A DNA stretch of 64,000 bases. Origin: Cephalotus follicularis. Its lineage: Eukaryota; Streptophyta; Magnoliopsida; Oxalidales; Cephalotaceae. The notes under the pieces were generated by a model that saw nothing but the letters and a program-made list of their open reading frames with translations, was not told the origin of the DNA and searched no databases. Below, piece after piece: positions 34,759 to 46,670 of the stretch. Positions within the stretch are counted from its first letter, which is position 1. Each line of letters starts with the position of its first letter. The stretch lies in the NCBI GenBank assembly GCA_001972305.1, contig BDDD01000538.1, positions 1 to 64,000 of the forward strand, in the 5' to 3' direction. Position numbers and translations under genes: made by a program.

Positions 34759-36291
34759 AAGCTATTGGAGGAATTTCAGAGATGGAATCCGTTCATGGTT
34801 TTCCGTGGAGTTATTGTGGCAAGTCTAAAAGCCCAACCAGAACTTCTGGAACGTATTCTGACTGCTCAGTACAGTGACACTGAGTTAGGGAGTATTCGTG
34901 AGAACCTAGACATTGATTCTGAGTTCTCCATTCATAGTGATGGCATACTGAGGTTCCGAGGAAGGATATGTGTTCCGGGTGATGAGAACATCATAAATGA
35001 ACTACTGCAACAAGCTCACAACTCAAAATACAGTGTTCACCTGGGAAGTTCCAAGATGTGGCACGACCTGAAAAGGGACTAGTGGAGTGGTATGAAAAGA
35101 GAGATTGCTGAATACGTAGCAAGATGTTTGACCTGTCAGAGAGTGAAGGCTGAACATCAGAGACCTGCGGGACTGTTACAATCGTTACCAGTGGTTGAGT
35201 GGAATTGGGAGCATATGACCATGGACTTCATGTTCGGGTTACCGAGGTCATGAAATCAGCATGAAGCGGTGTGGGTTGTAGTGGACAGACTCACTAAGTC
35301 TGCTCACTTCCTTCCGATGAACATGACGTATTCTATCGAGAAACTTGCTCGATTGTATATAAGGGAGACAGTGAGATTGCATGGAGTGCCAGTCAGTATT
35401 GTTTGTGACCGAGATGCTAGATTTACCTAAAGGTTCTGGAAGAAGTTCTAATCTACAATGGGAACAACCTTGAACTTTAGAACTGCATTCCACGCACAGA
35501 CTGATAGACAGTCCGAGCGTACTATTCAGACTCTGGAGGATATGCTACGGGCTTGCATGATTGATTTTGCTGGGAGTTGGGAGGATCATCTGGAACTGAT
35601 TGAGTTCTCCTACAACGACAGTTTTCACACTAGCATTGGAATGGCTCCCTATGAAGCCTTGTATGGGAGAAAATGCAGATCACCTATTTGCTGGGACGAG
35701 GTAGGTGAGAGACAAGTGCTGGGACCAGACATGGTAAAACAGACGACCGATAAAGTGGAAATAATAAAGAAGAGACTGCTAGCTGCACAAAGTTGGCAGA
35801 AGAGTCACGCCGATAGCAAGAGGAGAAAGCTAGAATTCAAGAAGGGGGATCATGTTTTCCTAAAGATCTCGCCTTTGAAAGGGATACACCGTTTTGGCCT
35901 CAAGGGGAAGTTGACTCCAACGTATATTGGACCTTATGAGATACTGGAGAGAGTGGGGGATGTAGCATATCGGATTGCACCACCGCCTAGTTTGTCGGAC
36001 GTGCATAACGTATTTCATGTCTCCATGTTACAGAAATACGTATCTGACCCATCTCACATATTGAGCTACGACACTGGATTCATCAGTCCTAAATTGTCTT
36101 ATGAAGAAAGGCCAACGAGAATAGTGGATCGTATGGAGAAGTTGCTAAGGAATAAGACTATTCCTATGGTAAAAGTGCTGTGCGTTTTCACAGAGCAGAT
36201 GAGGCTACGTGGGAGCGTGAGGACGAAATGATAGAGACATTTCCCCACTTGTTCGAAAATGTAAGGGCTAAATTCGAGGATGAATTTTCTT
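34759..36291 (+). pseudogene. Element B integrase with chromodomain-like tail
   Basis: The zinc-binding N-terminal part is visible (histidines near 35018-35035, then CLTCQR at about 35126), followed by a stop at 35080. The catalytic core shows TMDFMFGLPR (35218), CDRDARFT (35407) and a further block from 35458 (FHAQTDRQSERTIQTLEDML). Stops occur near 35250, 35428 and 35449. The C-terminal part (GRKCRSPICWDEVGER, VFLKISPLKG, FHVSMLQKYVSD) is open to about 36180, then a frame change leads to HRADEATWEREDEM, the tail that in Del/Tekay elements forms a chromodomain-like motif. It ends near FEDEFSL. Confidence 0.93.
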
Positions 36292-36292
36292 T

Positions 36293-36305
36293 AAGGAGGG
36301 GGGAA
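36293..36305 (+). other. Polypurine tract of element B
   Basis: AAGGAGGGGGGAA immediately precedes the 3' LTR start TGTAATAACC. It would prime plus-strand DNA synthesis. Confidence 0.9.
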
Positions 36306-38991
36306 TGTAATAACCGCAAATTTCAATTAATGTATATTGGTCCAATTTTAAATAAAATGTACATTTTAATTGAGATTACTTGTCCATTTGTCATAATAAT
36401 TGTGATTAGTGAATGCTTGGGTTGATTTGAGATGCAAATTGGTAAAACAAACTTAAGAAACCCTAAAACTAGCTCAAACAGCTGACTGTCACAGGCTAAT
36501 AGTCGACTGGTTGATTCGTGGAAGAGACAGTAGACTATAACAGGACGACAGTCGACTGGAGTGATACAAAACAGGCGTCTGGCATACGCAGAGACAGTGA
36601 TGACAAGTGTTCTAATCATGGCATGCATGTGGGATGCGTGTCACCAGCTGCCATAACATGCAATGGGAGTGCCTTGCATGTCCTCTATTCCTTCTGCAAG
36701 ATTTGCAGACCTGCAACCTACAAAAACAGAAGAGAAAAAGTGAGGAGAGGTGCATGTGAGAGAGAGAAGGAAAAGAGGGAAGGTAGAGTTAATGGGATCC
36801 GAACGAATTGTAAGACTCTAAGCCTTTATATCAGCTGTGAAGAACTGATTTTGGTGATAGAAAACACTGAGGAGAAGGAATTGAAGGAGAGAAAGATTTT
36901 GTTGGAGCTTGCATGTTAGAGTGTTCAAGGAGAGTGAAGCTTTGATTCTCCTGGTAAGTCACTAATCCGAATTCCTTAATGTTGTTATGGTTAATAGCTA
37001 GGAAAATAGACTAGGACTAGATATCCATACCTTCTATTAACATGATTAAGAGTTAGTAAGTTTGAATTGAAATAGAATTGGTAAATGGTTCAAAGAAGAG
37101 TTGAAATTGTAAGCCTCTAATTCGAATCATGGCTGCTGTTATGGTTGTCAATAAGTATATGTATACTAATCACCCTCTATACATACCTTCTAGAACATGC
37201 AAGGATAGAGGATTGCTGAAATTGGAGATTGAACTTGGTTTAGTTAGAAAATGGAAAATGGAACTTAGGAATTGGTTGTAAGCTTCTGATACCGATTTTG
37301 TTGTTATCATGACTAGATAACTAGATGAACGTATTGGTAATGATATCTATATCTGTATGCATGCAACCATATAGATTGATTACTGGAATTGGAAGATTGA
37401 GTTGGGACAAGGACTTGGAACTCAAAGAGAGAAATCAATGCAAATTGATTTCGGGATAGCGTTTAAGGTAGGGGTAATCACATGTTTTCGGAAGATATAT
37501 TATGCATATCAAGTATGGTTAATTTTCTGTTTGATTTCATGTGTTGATTGGGTTAGTATTTGGACATTGAAATTCATACCCTGCTCCTACCTGCTCTTTT
37601 CTGGGCAAAGCTGTCGACTGTTCCTCATGACAGTCGACTACTCAAACGAACCAGTCGACTACTCAACCAAACAACCGACTGTTATTGGGAACAGCCGACT
37701 GCACTGGGTTAAAATTCTGATATAGGTCCTGTTTAGTCCTCAATTTGAATGTAATTAACCTGGCCTCCATATGGGATGACTAGAACAGTCAATCCTGGCC
37801 TTATATAATTACATTTCAGAATTTAATCTATGTATATACTCCTTGTGAGAATTTTACAAGAATGACTATGGTACACAATGACCTTATTGAACCCTTGGAT
37901 TGCTACTGTGCTTACTGCTTTGTTGTATATGCTACTGTTATAATTAGTATATACTGTTTAGGGTGTTCATTAACACTACTTTCCCTTATTTTCAAATGAT
38001 TGAACCAACTAGTGCTTTAAGCAAAAATATGAGTTCCTTACGATTTTCAAAATGGAAATGTATACTGTCAAATGATTACTGTTTTTCCTCCAACGTGAGA
38101 TACTGCTACTGTACTGAATATCGTTTTCCTCCGAGGAGATGTACGATTACTGAATTGTTAATTGTTTCAAAAGAAAACAACCCTATATTACATTTTGAAA
38201 ACTTATGTAATATTACTGAATTGATTGAATTGATTGTGTATGCTATTGCCGTTAGTCGAGTGATAGGAGACATCACTGGCTACGGAGGTGGTCCTATGTG
38301 CCAGGAGTTGGCTAGAGTACCCACCCAAACTGTCTGCATTGCAGATCCTGATTGTTAAACTGCCTGCTAATGCCAGTAGTAACTAACATGATCTATCATC
38401 TTCGGAGTGAATGGTGATAGATAGGTGGTGCACAGTTGGTGCTAGGAGTTAGTGACATGTGACACCCAAACCACTGTACTGATTGATTGTACCCTTGTGC
38501 GGTATTCTTGAATGGTAATGTCTATGGACACGTAGCATGGTTGCTTATATATTGGAATACTTAATTATGTTATTTTCAATATAAAATGTCATACATGTTG
38601 CATTTATATACTCCTTATCATGCATTATATTCCTACTTAGCCAAGTGAGTACAACGGCTAACCCCTACAATTTCAGATTAAGCAAGGGCGTTCGGAAGGT
38701 GCTGCTGAAGCTTGGAGAGTTTTTACCTGCTTAAGGTTGTTATTTTATGTTGAATTGTAATTGTAATGAACGTTCACACTCCGTATTGCTGTTTTACTTC
38801 CTTATGTACAAGGATAATTGGTGGATTGTATAAGCACGTAGTATGGGCTGCGTGCGGATGACTTTTATTTTATAATCCAGATATGAATGCTTCCGCTTAT
38901 TTATGAAATGTTGAATGTAATGCTGGATTATATTTATTTATGATATTACCACATATGTTGTCTAAATGGAATTGAAAGGCGGGCTGTGACA
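36306..38991 (+). mobile_element. 3' LTR of element B
   Basis: TGTAATAACC to GGCTGTGACA, 2686 bp, colinear with the 5' LTR. The terminal block GGCGGGCTGTGACA has changed by single bases against the 5' copy. Palindrome arrays are at 36479-36559 and 37611-37701. Confidence 0.96.
36479..37701. repeat. Palindrome arrays (B 3' LTR), different unit numbers from the 5' LTR
   Basis: Cluster one has four units here (including CAGCTGACTG and CAGTAGACTA) against three in the 5' LTR. Cluster two has five units here against six in the 5' LTR. The two LTRs are identical when an element inserts, so units have been gained or lost since. Confidence 0.9.
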
Positions 38992-38996
38992 CCAGT

Positions 38997-40706
38997 GAGG
39001 ATCATAGTCATAAAACGTCATTGAAATCCGCTGTTTTTGATAATCTTTATCAAAAATTTTGAATTCACACATTTCAAAACATCATTGAAAATCATCTTTT
39101 TGTTTTATAAAATTAGAACATTTCACTTTCGAAATACATGTTTTCGGATAGCTTTCATAAAATCAGAACCTTTTCAAAATCATACATTTTATGGTATATA
39201 ACCCAGCCATACTTGAAAACAATCAAAAACATTTTCCAATCATACATTCTTATGGCATGTATCACAGCCATACTTGAAAACATCCTTAAAATCATTTTCC
39301 AGTATATTTTGTAAAACCAAAACATTTCACATTCATTTTGTTTATCTGATCGTATCTCATGATTCAAATCATTTCATAAAAACTTAATGAACCCTTTTAC
39401 ACCACTTCACCGGGGCATTGTGCACTCCCCGATTACTATCCTTACATCACATGCATGTCCGTGAGCATCTCGCTCCATAACGTTAATCCATCTCGGATTC
39501 ATTTCCCTTGGATCGCAATCCAAGGGTGGTTCATTCTCATAAATTCCTTTCATAAAACATTTCTTAATACTCTGAGTGATCAGCTCAAAGCATTCATAAA
39601 CAACATCGTATAAATTTTCTTTAACAATTCATAAACATTTCTCTTCAATTGAGTAATTAACTCAAAATCATTCATAAAATCATTTCATAAAACATTTATA
39701 AAACATCCTCGTACAACATTTCTAAAACTGATTTTTCATATATACGTAGTCATTTTCAGAGAAAACATAAAACATCAAAGTTAAAGTAGAAATTTCAATG
39801 ATTCCACAATAGTAAGGTTCATAATTTTTGGTTGAGAAATGAAGTAGATGTGAATTTAAATTGGCTGTTGCTGCACATAAGCAGAAACTGAGCAGAAATG
39901 TTAAATGAAATATTTCGTTAAGAAAAAAGTAGAATCTCTGAATACATAAAACATAGAAGCTTTAGAGGACATCTTCAAGTTTTCGAAACAGTAAACCATT
40001 AAATTTTTCATTAAGAAACAAATAAGTTATGAATAAAAGAATTTGCTACATAATTTCAGAATTAAAATAGAGCATTTATATTTTAGGAAGAACGAGTAGG
40101 AATCCTTACTTTGATGCAATTTCTTTTCTTTCTTTTCTTCACCGAATTCCCCTCTCCAAAACTAGTACAAAACAAAACATTTCTCAACTAAAACTACACC
40201 CATTTATAGAAAGAGAGAGAGACTTGGAGGGCAAGCTTTCATGGTGAGTCACCATGCCACGTTGCAAGGTGAGTTGCGCATGTGCTTAATTTCAACCTAC
40301 ACAATTGTGACACTTGTCCCGCCTCATAAATTTATGCTTGACACTTGTCTAAAACATATGGTATCCACACTGCCTAGGCCAACATGTGTCCAACATCCGA
40401 CATAATTATCTCACAAGAAGACAAACAACTTGATTTGGTAATTTATCTGCAGTTTAAAGCGTTAGCGCTTAGGTTAATTTGTCCAGGAATTCGATGTTTT
40501 CTTATTATGTGGCTATTCATTGCTTAAAGAAGTAGAATTTTCGATCTAAAACAAATAACGAATTTCAATTTTCTTCCGGGGGCGCTGCCTCCAAGCCCCT
40601 CAAGCGTTAGTGTCATAGCACGGGTCCCTTGATATATTTGCCAATCTCAACAATAGAAATCATATTTCCATAAATAATATCTCTAATGAAAATTCTGGTC
40701 ATTACA
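38997..40706 (-). mobile_element. H LTR 2, second part (after element B)
   Basis: H sequence resumes after element B and its CCAGT duplication and runs to TTACA at 40706. With the first part, the LTR is about 2388 bp, the same as LTR 1. It carries the conserved hairpin (39505-39526) and the single GCGTTAGCGC palindrome near 40458. Confidence 0.93.
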
Positions 40707-41068
40707 ATCTTCGCTCCTTAAAAAAAATTTGTCCTCAAAATTTTTTACATAGCAGAGTTAAAGAAATGAGGGATTTGTGTCTCATTGTTTCTCCCAATTC
40801 CCAAGTAGCTTTTTCGACTCCATGGTTTCTCCAAGTATTTCTAACCCTTCAAAAATTATTCCATCTAATATCCAAATAAACCTCAAGATAACTCTTAAAC
40901 CGACTTTAACTCTCCTAAGATATTCATCTCAATTTCTTGCTATTATTTCTCTCAAATTCCATTTCTCCAATTCAAGTTCCCGAATTCTAACTATCAATAC
41001 TTGTGTTTGCCATCCTTAAATTGTACATCCTCAAAGTATAGCAATATTCAATTCTCTGATACCAATAC
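40707..41068 (-). pseudogene. H internal region 2
   Basis: Also 362 bp and, by eye, about nine-tenths identical to internal region 1. The primer site on the minus strand reads TTGGTATCAGAGAAT (41065-41051). The same integrase-tail remnant and FEDxI-like end are present in altered form. The plus-strand frame 40777-41019 mirrors that of region 1 and is not a gene. Confidence 0.82.
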
Positions 41069-43420
41069 TGTAGCACCACCGACCCGAGTTCACTAAAGCT
41101 CAAAGCGAACCTTGAGGAATCGGTGTGTTACGTGGGGGTGTGGCCATTAACCATCTGTCAAATCGTTTAATCATTTAACGATCCATTAACCATTTTATCT
41201 TAATTTAGATTTAAAACCTAACATCCTTACTCTGGGCAAACATCACATCATATTCAATAGCTTCACAGGATCATAATAAGCTTACATCTTTGAAAACCAA
41301 GTTTCAAAACATCATATTCTCATTATCATGATTGTTTCTAATACCTTATACATTCGTACAACACATACCATATAACATTACGCAATGGAAAACATAAACT
41401 TATTACATCATAAAAACAGTCATATTCATTACTCGCCTTTATCAATAACTTCTCATACTCTCAAGTACGTTCTATAACTTTTGATATCATCATCTTACAA
41501 GAAAACATCATAACCTATAGCATTCCTTTCGTTACTTTAACATCTATACATTGTCTATCATAAAACGTTACATGGCGGAAAACATTAACACAAGGCATTA
41601 AGCATAAAACTTCATAGCATAACATACTTCCATTTCGATACTTCGTTTACGAACTGCCTCTAATGCTCGCACTTTAACGTTCGACGTCTCCTAGAAAAAC
41701 ATTTAAAATACAAGACATTGAAAGGAATGAGCTCAAATAGCACGGAAAGGATCATAGCCGTAAAACGTCATTGAAATCCACTGCTTTCCATAATCTTTAT
41801 CAAAACGTTTGCATTCATACATCTCAAAACATCATTGAAAATCATCTTTTAGTTTTATAAAATAGAACATTTAACTTTCGAAATCCATTTTTTTGATAGC
41901 TTTCATAAAATCAGAACATTTCCAAAATCATACATTTTCTGGTATATAACCCAGCCATACTTGAAAACAATCAAAAACGTTTTCCAATCATACATTCTTA
42001 TGGCATGTATCACAGCCACACTTGAAAACATCATTAAAATCATTTTCCAGTATATTTTGTAAAACAAGAACATTTCACATTCCTTTTCTTTATCTGATCA
42101 TATCTCATGATTCAGATCATTTCATAAAAACTTAACGAACCCTTTTACACCGCTTCACCGGGGCATTGTGCACTCCCCGATTACTATCCTTACATCACAT
42201 GCATGTCCGTGAGCATCTCGCTCCATAACATTAATCCACCTCTGATTCATCCCCCTTGGATCGCAATCCAAGGGTGGTTCATTCTCATAAATTCCTTTCA
42301 TAAAACATTTCTTAATACTTTGAGTGATCAGCTAAACCCTAAACATCGTATAAAATTTCTCTTCATTTGAGTAATTAACTCAAATTCATTCATAAAATCA
42401 TTTCATAAAACATTTATGAAACAACCTCGTACAACATTTCTAAAACTGATTTTTCATATATACGTAGTCATTTTCAGAGAAAACATAAAACATAAAGTTA
42501 AAGTAGACATTTCAGCAATTCCAGAATTGTAATATTCATAATTCGTTGAGACACAAAGTAGATATGAATTTTTAAAGTGGTTGTTGCTGCATGTAAGCAT
42601 AAACTTAGTTGAAATGTTAAATGAAATATTTCGTTAAGAAAAAAGTAGAATCTCGGAATACATAAAACATAGAAGTTGTAGAGGACATCTTCAAGTTTTT
42701 GAAATAGTAAACCATTAAAATTTTCATCAAGAAACGAATAAGTTATGAAAAAAAGAAGTTGCTGCATAATTTCAGAATTAAAATAGAGCATTTATGTTTT
42801 AGGAAGAATGAGTAGAAATCCTTACTTTGATGCAATTTTTTTCTTTCTTTTCTTCACCGAATTGCCCTCTCCTAAACTAGTAGAAAACAAAACATTTCTC
42901 AACTAAAACTACACCCATTTATACAAAGAGCGAGAGACTTGGAGGGCAAGCTTTCATGGTGAGTCACCATGCACCTTGCAAGGTGAGTTGCCCATGTGCT
43001 TAATTTCAACCTACACATTTGTGACACTTGTCCCTCCTCATAAATCGATGCATGACACTTGTCTAAAACATATGGTATCCTCACTCCCTAGGCCAACATG
43101 TGTCCATCATCCAATATAATAATCTCACAACATGACAAACAACTTGATTTGGAAATTTATCTGAAGTTTAAAGCGTCGGCGCTTAGGTGAATTTGTCCAG
43201 GAATTTGACGTTTTCTTATTATGTGGCTATTCATGGGTTAAAGAAGTAGAATTTTCCGTCCAAAACAAATAGCCAATTTCAATTTTCTTCCGGGGGCGCT
43301 GCCTCCGAGCCCCTCGAGCGTTAGGGTCATAGCGCGGGTCCCTTGATATATTTGCCAATCTCAATAATAGAAATCATATTTCCATAAATAATATCTCTAA
43401 TGAAAATTCTAGTCCTTACA
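41069..43420 (-). mobile_element. H LTR 3 (outer 5' copy)
   Basis: TGTAGCACCACC at 41069 to CCTTACA at 43420, 2352 bp. It differs from LTRs 1 and 2 by scattered changes and a short loss near 42335. It carries the hairpin at 42253-42274 and a GCGTCGGCGC palindrome near 43172. Confidence 0.93.
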
Positions 43421-43425
43421 AGGTT

Positions 43426-44207
43426 ATATTTTTTTTCGTTTTTCTGCATCAGGGTAAGTATAAAAAGAAAGATAATGCTGGTTAAAAAGTGTCTCAAGAC
43501 GATGAGAGCGGCTACTGGATGAACAATTCTTTGAAGAAGATTGCTACAAACATCATCATGACCGGCGAAGTATTTTAATCCCTTGATGTAGATGAACCCA
43601 TGATATATATATTTCAAGTTTTGGTTTTCTGGTTTAATGGCATGTTTGTAAGACACCGTTTTCTTGCTAATGTATGTGGAACATTAACGAGCAGGAATTT
43701 TGATGATATAAAATATGTTTTGATGTTTTAGTGCTTGTAGCTCTAATTAATTTACATCATGCTATGATTCTTAATTTCTCTATACGATTACACAAAAGAT
43801 ATTCTTTAACCAATCAACCATTCGAGAGTATCAAGGTTTGACAGGATAGGGTGTACCTACGCTAAATCATTATTTTCTGTGATGTTATATTAAACCATAA
43901 TTTATGCCATGAGCGGGGATTCTCACATCTATTGGACTGTTTTCTCATCTCAATTTCATATTTATTTATTTTGTCGTATTGCATTAGATATTTAATCTGA
44001 ATTGCTCTATTTCTTATTAAAGTAGTTTAATTCACATCAACTCTCTTTTAACGGTATTTAATTCAGTATTTGTTATTTATGTTTAAGTGCATGTTAATTT
44101 CATTTTTAAAGTATATCATCACATCTCCTCGTGGGAACGATCCCTACTTTCCATTGTGCTAATTGTTATATTAGGTTAATTTTGAATCGATTCAATGACA
44201 TCGAACA
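43426..44207 (+). mobile_element. G 3' LTR, second part
   Basis: It resumes after the H array and its AGGTT duplication and ends TCGAACA at 44207. The segment near 44120-44160 with CTCGTGGGAACGATCC resembles the conserved end of Athila/Tat LTRs. No gene is present. Confidence 0.8.
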
Positions 44208-44598
44208 AAGAGTTCCAAACAGTCTACCACTGTAGTTTCAGTCATAGAAGCTGAATACATTGCGACATCGGAAGCTGCCAAAGAAGGTGTATGGATGAAG
44301 AAGTTCATTGAATATTTGGGTGTAGTTCCTAGCATTCACGATCCAATATCTTAATACTGTGATAATAATGGAGCGATAGCGCAGGCCAAGGAGCCAAGGT
44401 CACATTCAATATCTAAACACATTCTCAGGCGCTTTCACCTTATACGTGATATCGCTGATCATTGAGATATAAAAGTTGAACGAGTTCCAGAACAAGACAA
44501 CATTGCAGGTCCGCTTACTAAAGCATTACCAAGGGCAGTTTTTGAGTGACACCTTAATGCTATTGGTGTGAGACACTATAGACACTGGCCTTAGTCCT
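44208..44598 (+). pseudogene. Copia F RNase H, second part
   Basis: The reading continues the half at 24409: SVIEAEYIATSEAAKEGVWM, a stop near 44352, YCDNNGAIAQAKEPRSH, SKHILRRFHLIRDIAD, then stops near 44465 and 44547, and AIGVRHYRHWP at the end. These are the conserved copia RNase H C-terminal blocks. It is followed directly by the purine tract GTGGGAGATTG and the 3' LTR. Confidence 0.93.
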
Positions 44599-44609
44599 TT
44601 GTGGGAGAT

Positions 44610-46381
44610 TGTTAGAGATAAAGTTCTGCAAGCTAGTGCCGAGCTTGTATTTACTCTATCTTGTATAAAACGATTTATAAATTCAATAAAGATGTTTATG
44701 TTTTATCGATGGCTATGAGTTCATTTTTTTAATACATGATTAATAATAAATGAATGCCTGGAATGAAGCTACAGAACCAAGTTCATGATGAGATCATGAT
44801 GTGAGAGTTGGCATCTCAACATACTTTATTTCGAATCTTCCTGGTTGTAGGATTGACACTCAGGGCATGATCAAACCGGATAAACCAACACACACTGTCA
44901 AATCGGTAAGAAGAGGGTGACTGATATCACCCTCACTCGCATGTATGATGCTATGATAACTACGTCGGTGGTCGTTGGTTGTTTAACGAGCTCACTGAAG
45001 GTGAGTGTTGATACAGTTTTTGTATGGAGTTTTTCTTACATGTCAGACAGAATTCTAGTTTTACAACAGTGCATGTGGTCCTTGGACATGAGCTGTCACT
45101 AGATGTTTTATGCATAGGGTTCTGTGTTTTGATTGTGCTTAACTAAATATTTAATGAAGTATACACATGCATTAGTTGGACATAGTACGCTTATGTGTGG
45201 AGGCATGTGAACGCGCAATAATGAATCCATTGCTTCTAGTAAAAGAAGATTTTGCCCAGGATGATTTTCATTAGCAAATTAGTGCCTGCCCAGGCTAGCC
45301 ACGATATCAAGAGTGTGATATCAATGGTAGAATATTAGAGGGGCACCTCTAATATTATTTAAGGGTGACGAAAGATAGTCACGATGCTAAAGATTAAATT
45401 ATTGGGGTCTGACATAATCTGTACCATAGATTTAATCAGAGCATTGTCAATGGAGGGAATATACGTGCATGTACTTGTAAATCGTGGTTCCCAGATAATT
45501 CATATTACCTGGGGGTCGTTATGCATTGCTAGATGTCGATGTCGACCTGTAGGATGCCCGAGATTAAATTGATAATTAATTTTTGAAGAAAAGAATTAAA
45601 GGGGTTTTAATTCGAAAAGTCCGAGAAAGTATTTTCTTTTTTATGTGATAATAAATACTTAATCGAATAATTGTGAGTGTCACGATTTAATCCTACGGCC
45701 AGTGTAATAGTGAACCCAAAGGGTCACACACAATACATGCTGATATTTTCAACACCGTATGAGAGAAAAATAATTAGGATAATAATTTTCTAATTATATT
45801 TAATGAGATTAAATATTCTTAATGTGATTAGGGAAAGAAATAAGTCCAAAAGGAAAGGAAGTGCTTTTAAGGAAGAGAGCTGGTTGCATAAGGAAAGCTT
45901 ATGCATTAAAAGGGTTATGAGATAACATGTTTAAAGAGAGAATAAGTCCCACATGTTTTGGCTAGCACCAAATGGAGGAACACGTTTTCTCTCTTGATAT
46001 AATCCAGCCAGCCTCTCTCTCTCTCATATACAATCAAGAGTTGAAAGCTTGTGAAGCCTAGTGTTGGAGATTGACGCTTGGTGTGAATACCTTGTAGGCC
46101 TTCTACACTTGGAGGCTAGAAGCATTTAATAAAAACAAAAGAACCTATGCTTTCAGAAGCAAGAAGACACAAAGGAAGAAGGAAGGAGCTGCTCCAATCA
46201 TGTGAGTAATTCCGCCCGCTCCTCTATATTGATATCTGTATATCTAACTGTATATGTATGCTCAAAAGATCCTGTGAATGAATCATATGGCTTGAAAATC
46301 ATGATATGATGACACAATATATATATTCGGGTTATATGCACCTAGATATTTTTATTGTTGAATTGCTATAAGGTTCCAACA
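44610..46381 (+). mobile_element. 3' LTR of copia F
   Basis: TGTTAGAGATAAAG, after the purine tract, to GGTTCCAACA, 1772 bp. It contains one GTCGATGTCGAC motif near 45536 but no array. The open frames at 44917-45102 and 45384-45572 look like chance. The flank after it is TTAAG; the matching 5' flank is not in the window. Confidence 0.85.
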
Positions 46382-46664
46382 TTAAGTCCTATTAGTTTTG
46401 AACCAGTTCGCATAATCGCCGACGCTTTTCTTGTAAGCATCGACGCTTTGTGACATAGAATCGTCGCTTTACACGCCTGTTTCGAATTGTTAGTTTATTT
46501 TTGCATGTTTAGGAGTAGTTTTTGATAAATATCCCTCAATTTTGCATACTTCTCCTAGGTTGGATAAATTAAAATTAATTTAACCTGTTTCCTAGCATTC
46601 GACCCTTTATGGCACAAAAGTGCACTTGGGGTATAAATTTAATTCTTTTCAAAATTCGTGAACA
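46382..46664 (+). mobile_element. LTR tail of element I with palindrome cluster
   Basis: The tail ends GTGAACA before the primer site. 46415-46470 carries CGCCGACGC, GCATCGACGC and TCGTCGC, degenerate members of the palindrome family found in the G and E LTRs. The upstream part of this LTR is not visible because copia F lies there. Confidence 0.75.
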
Positions 46665-46670
46665 AGGTTT

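Larger units (their letters stand above)
28893..38991 (+). mobile_element. Complete Ty3/gypsy element B (10.1 kb), Del/Tekay-like
   Basis: Two full LTRs (28893-31577 and 36306-38991) bound a primer site, gag, protease, reverse transcriptase, RNase H, integrase and a purine tract, with a perfect flanking duplication CCAGT (28888-28892 and 38992-38996). Order and motifs are those of plant gypsy elements; the integrase tail resembles the Del/Tekay chromovirus group. The LTRs differ by roughly 5 percent over the stretches I compared by eye, including unit-number changes in the palindrome arrays. Frequent stops, many of C-to-T or G-to-A type, make it inactive. It is the only structurally complete autonomous-type element here. 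Confidence 0.96.
25466..43420 (-). mobile_element. Non-autonomous gypsy family H, LTR-internal-LTR-internal-LTR array
   Basis: Three LTRs of about 2.35-2.39 kb net (25466-27852, 28215-40706 less element B, 41069-43420) alternate with two internal regions of 362 bp each. The whole block is flanked by a perfect duplication AGGTT (25461-25465 and 43421-43425), so it behaves as one insertion, with LTR recombination the likely source of the third LTR. The internal regions keep only a tRNA-Met primer site, the tail of integrase and a purine tract. Movement would have depended on a related autonomous element. Confidence 0.92.
24410..44207 (+). mobile_element. Athila/Tat-like gypsy remnant G inserted in copia F
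   Basis: The insertion lies between the two halves of F RNase H. Its left edge TGTTCAGCATAA resembles the start of the downstream LTR (TGTTCAGGATAAG at 24816), but only about 25 bp of it remain. A 3' internal piece with a purine tract (AAGTATGGGGGTATT) and a 1.43 kb 3' LTR follow; the LTR is itself split by the H array. The flanks are AAAAG (24405-24409) and AAGAG (44208-44212), a duplication with one mismatch. Text near the LTR end (CTCGTGGGAACGATCC) is typical of Athila/Tat LTRs. No gag or pol remains. Confidence 0.75.
22360..46381 (+). mobile_element. Ty1/copia element F, 5' end missing, split in RNase H
   Basis: F runs from integrase (22362) through reverse transcriptase to RNase H, which breaks at 24409 and resumes at 44208. 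It then passes a purine tract GTGGGAGATTG and a complete 3' LTR (44610-46381). The 20 kb between the two RNase H halves are elements G, H and B. The 5' LTR, gag and protease are missing left of the CACTA end. It appears to be inserted in the LTR of Athila-like element I, because I's LTR tail and primer site follow at once. Confidence 0.88.
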
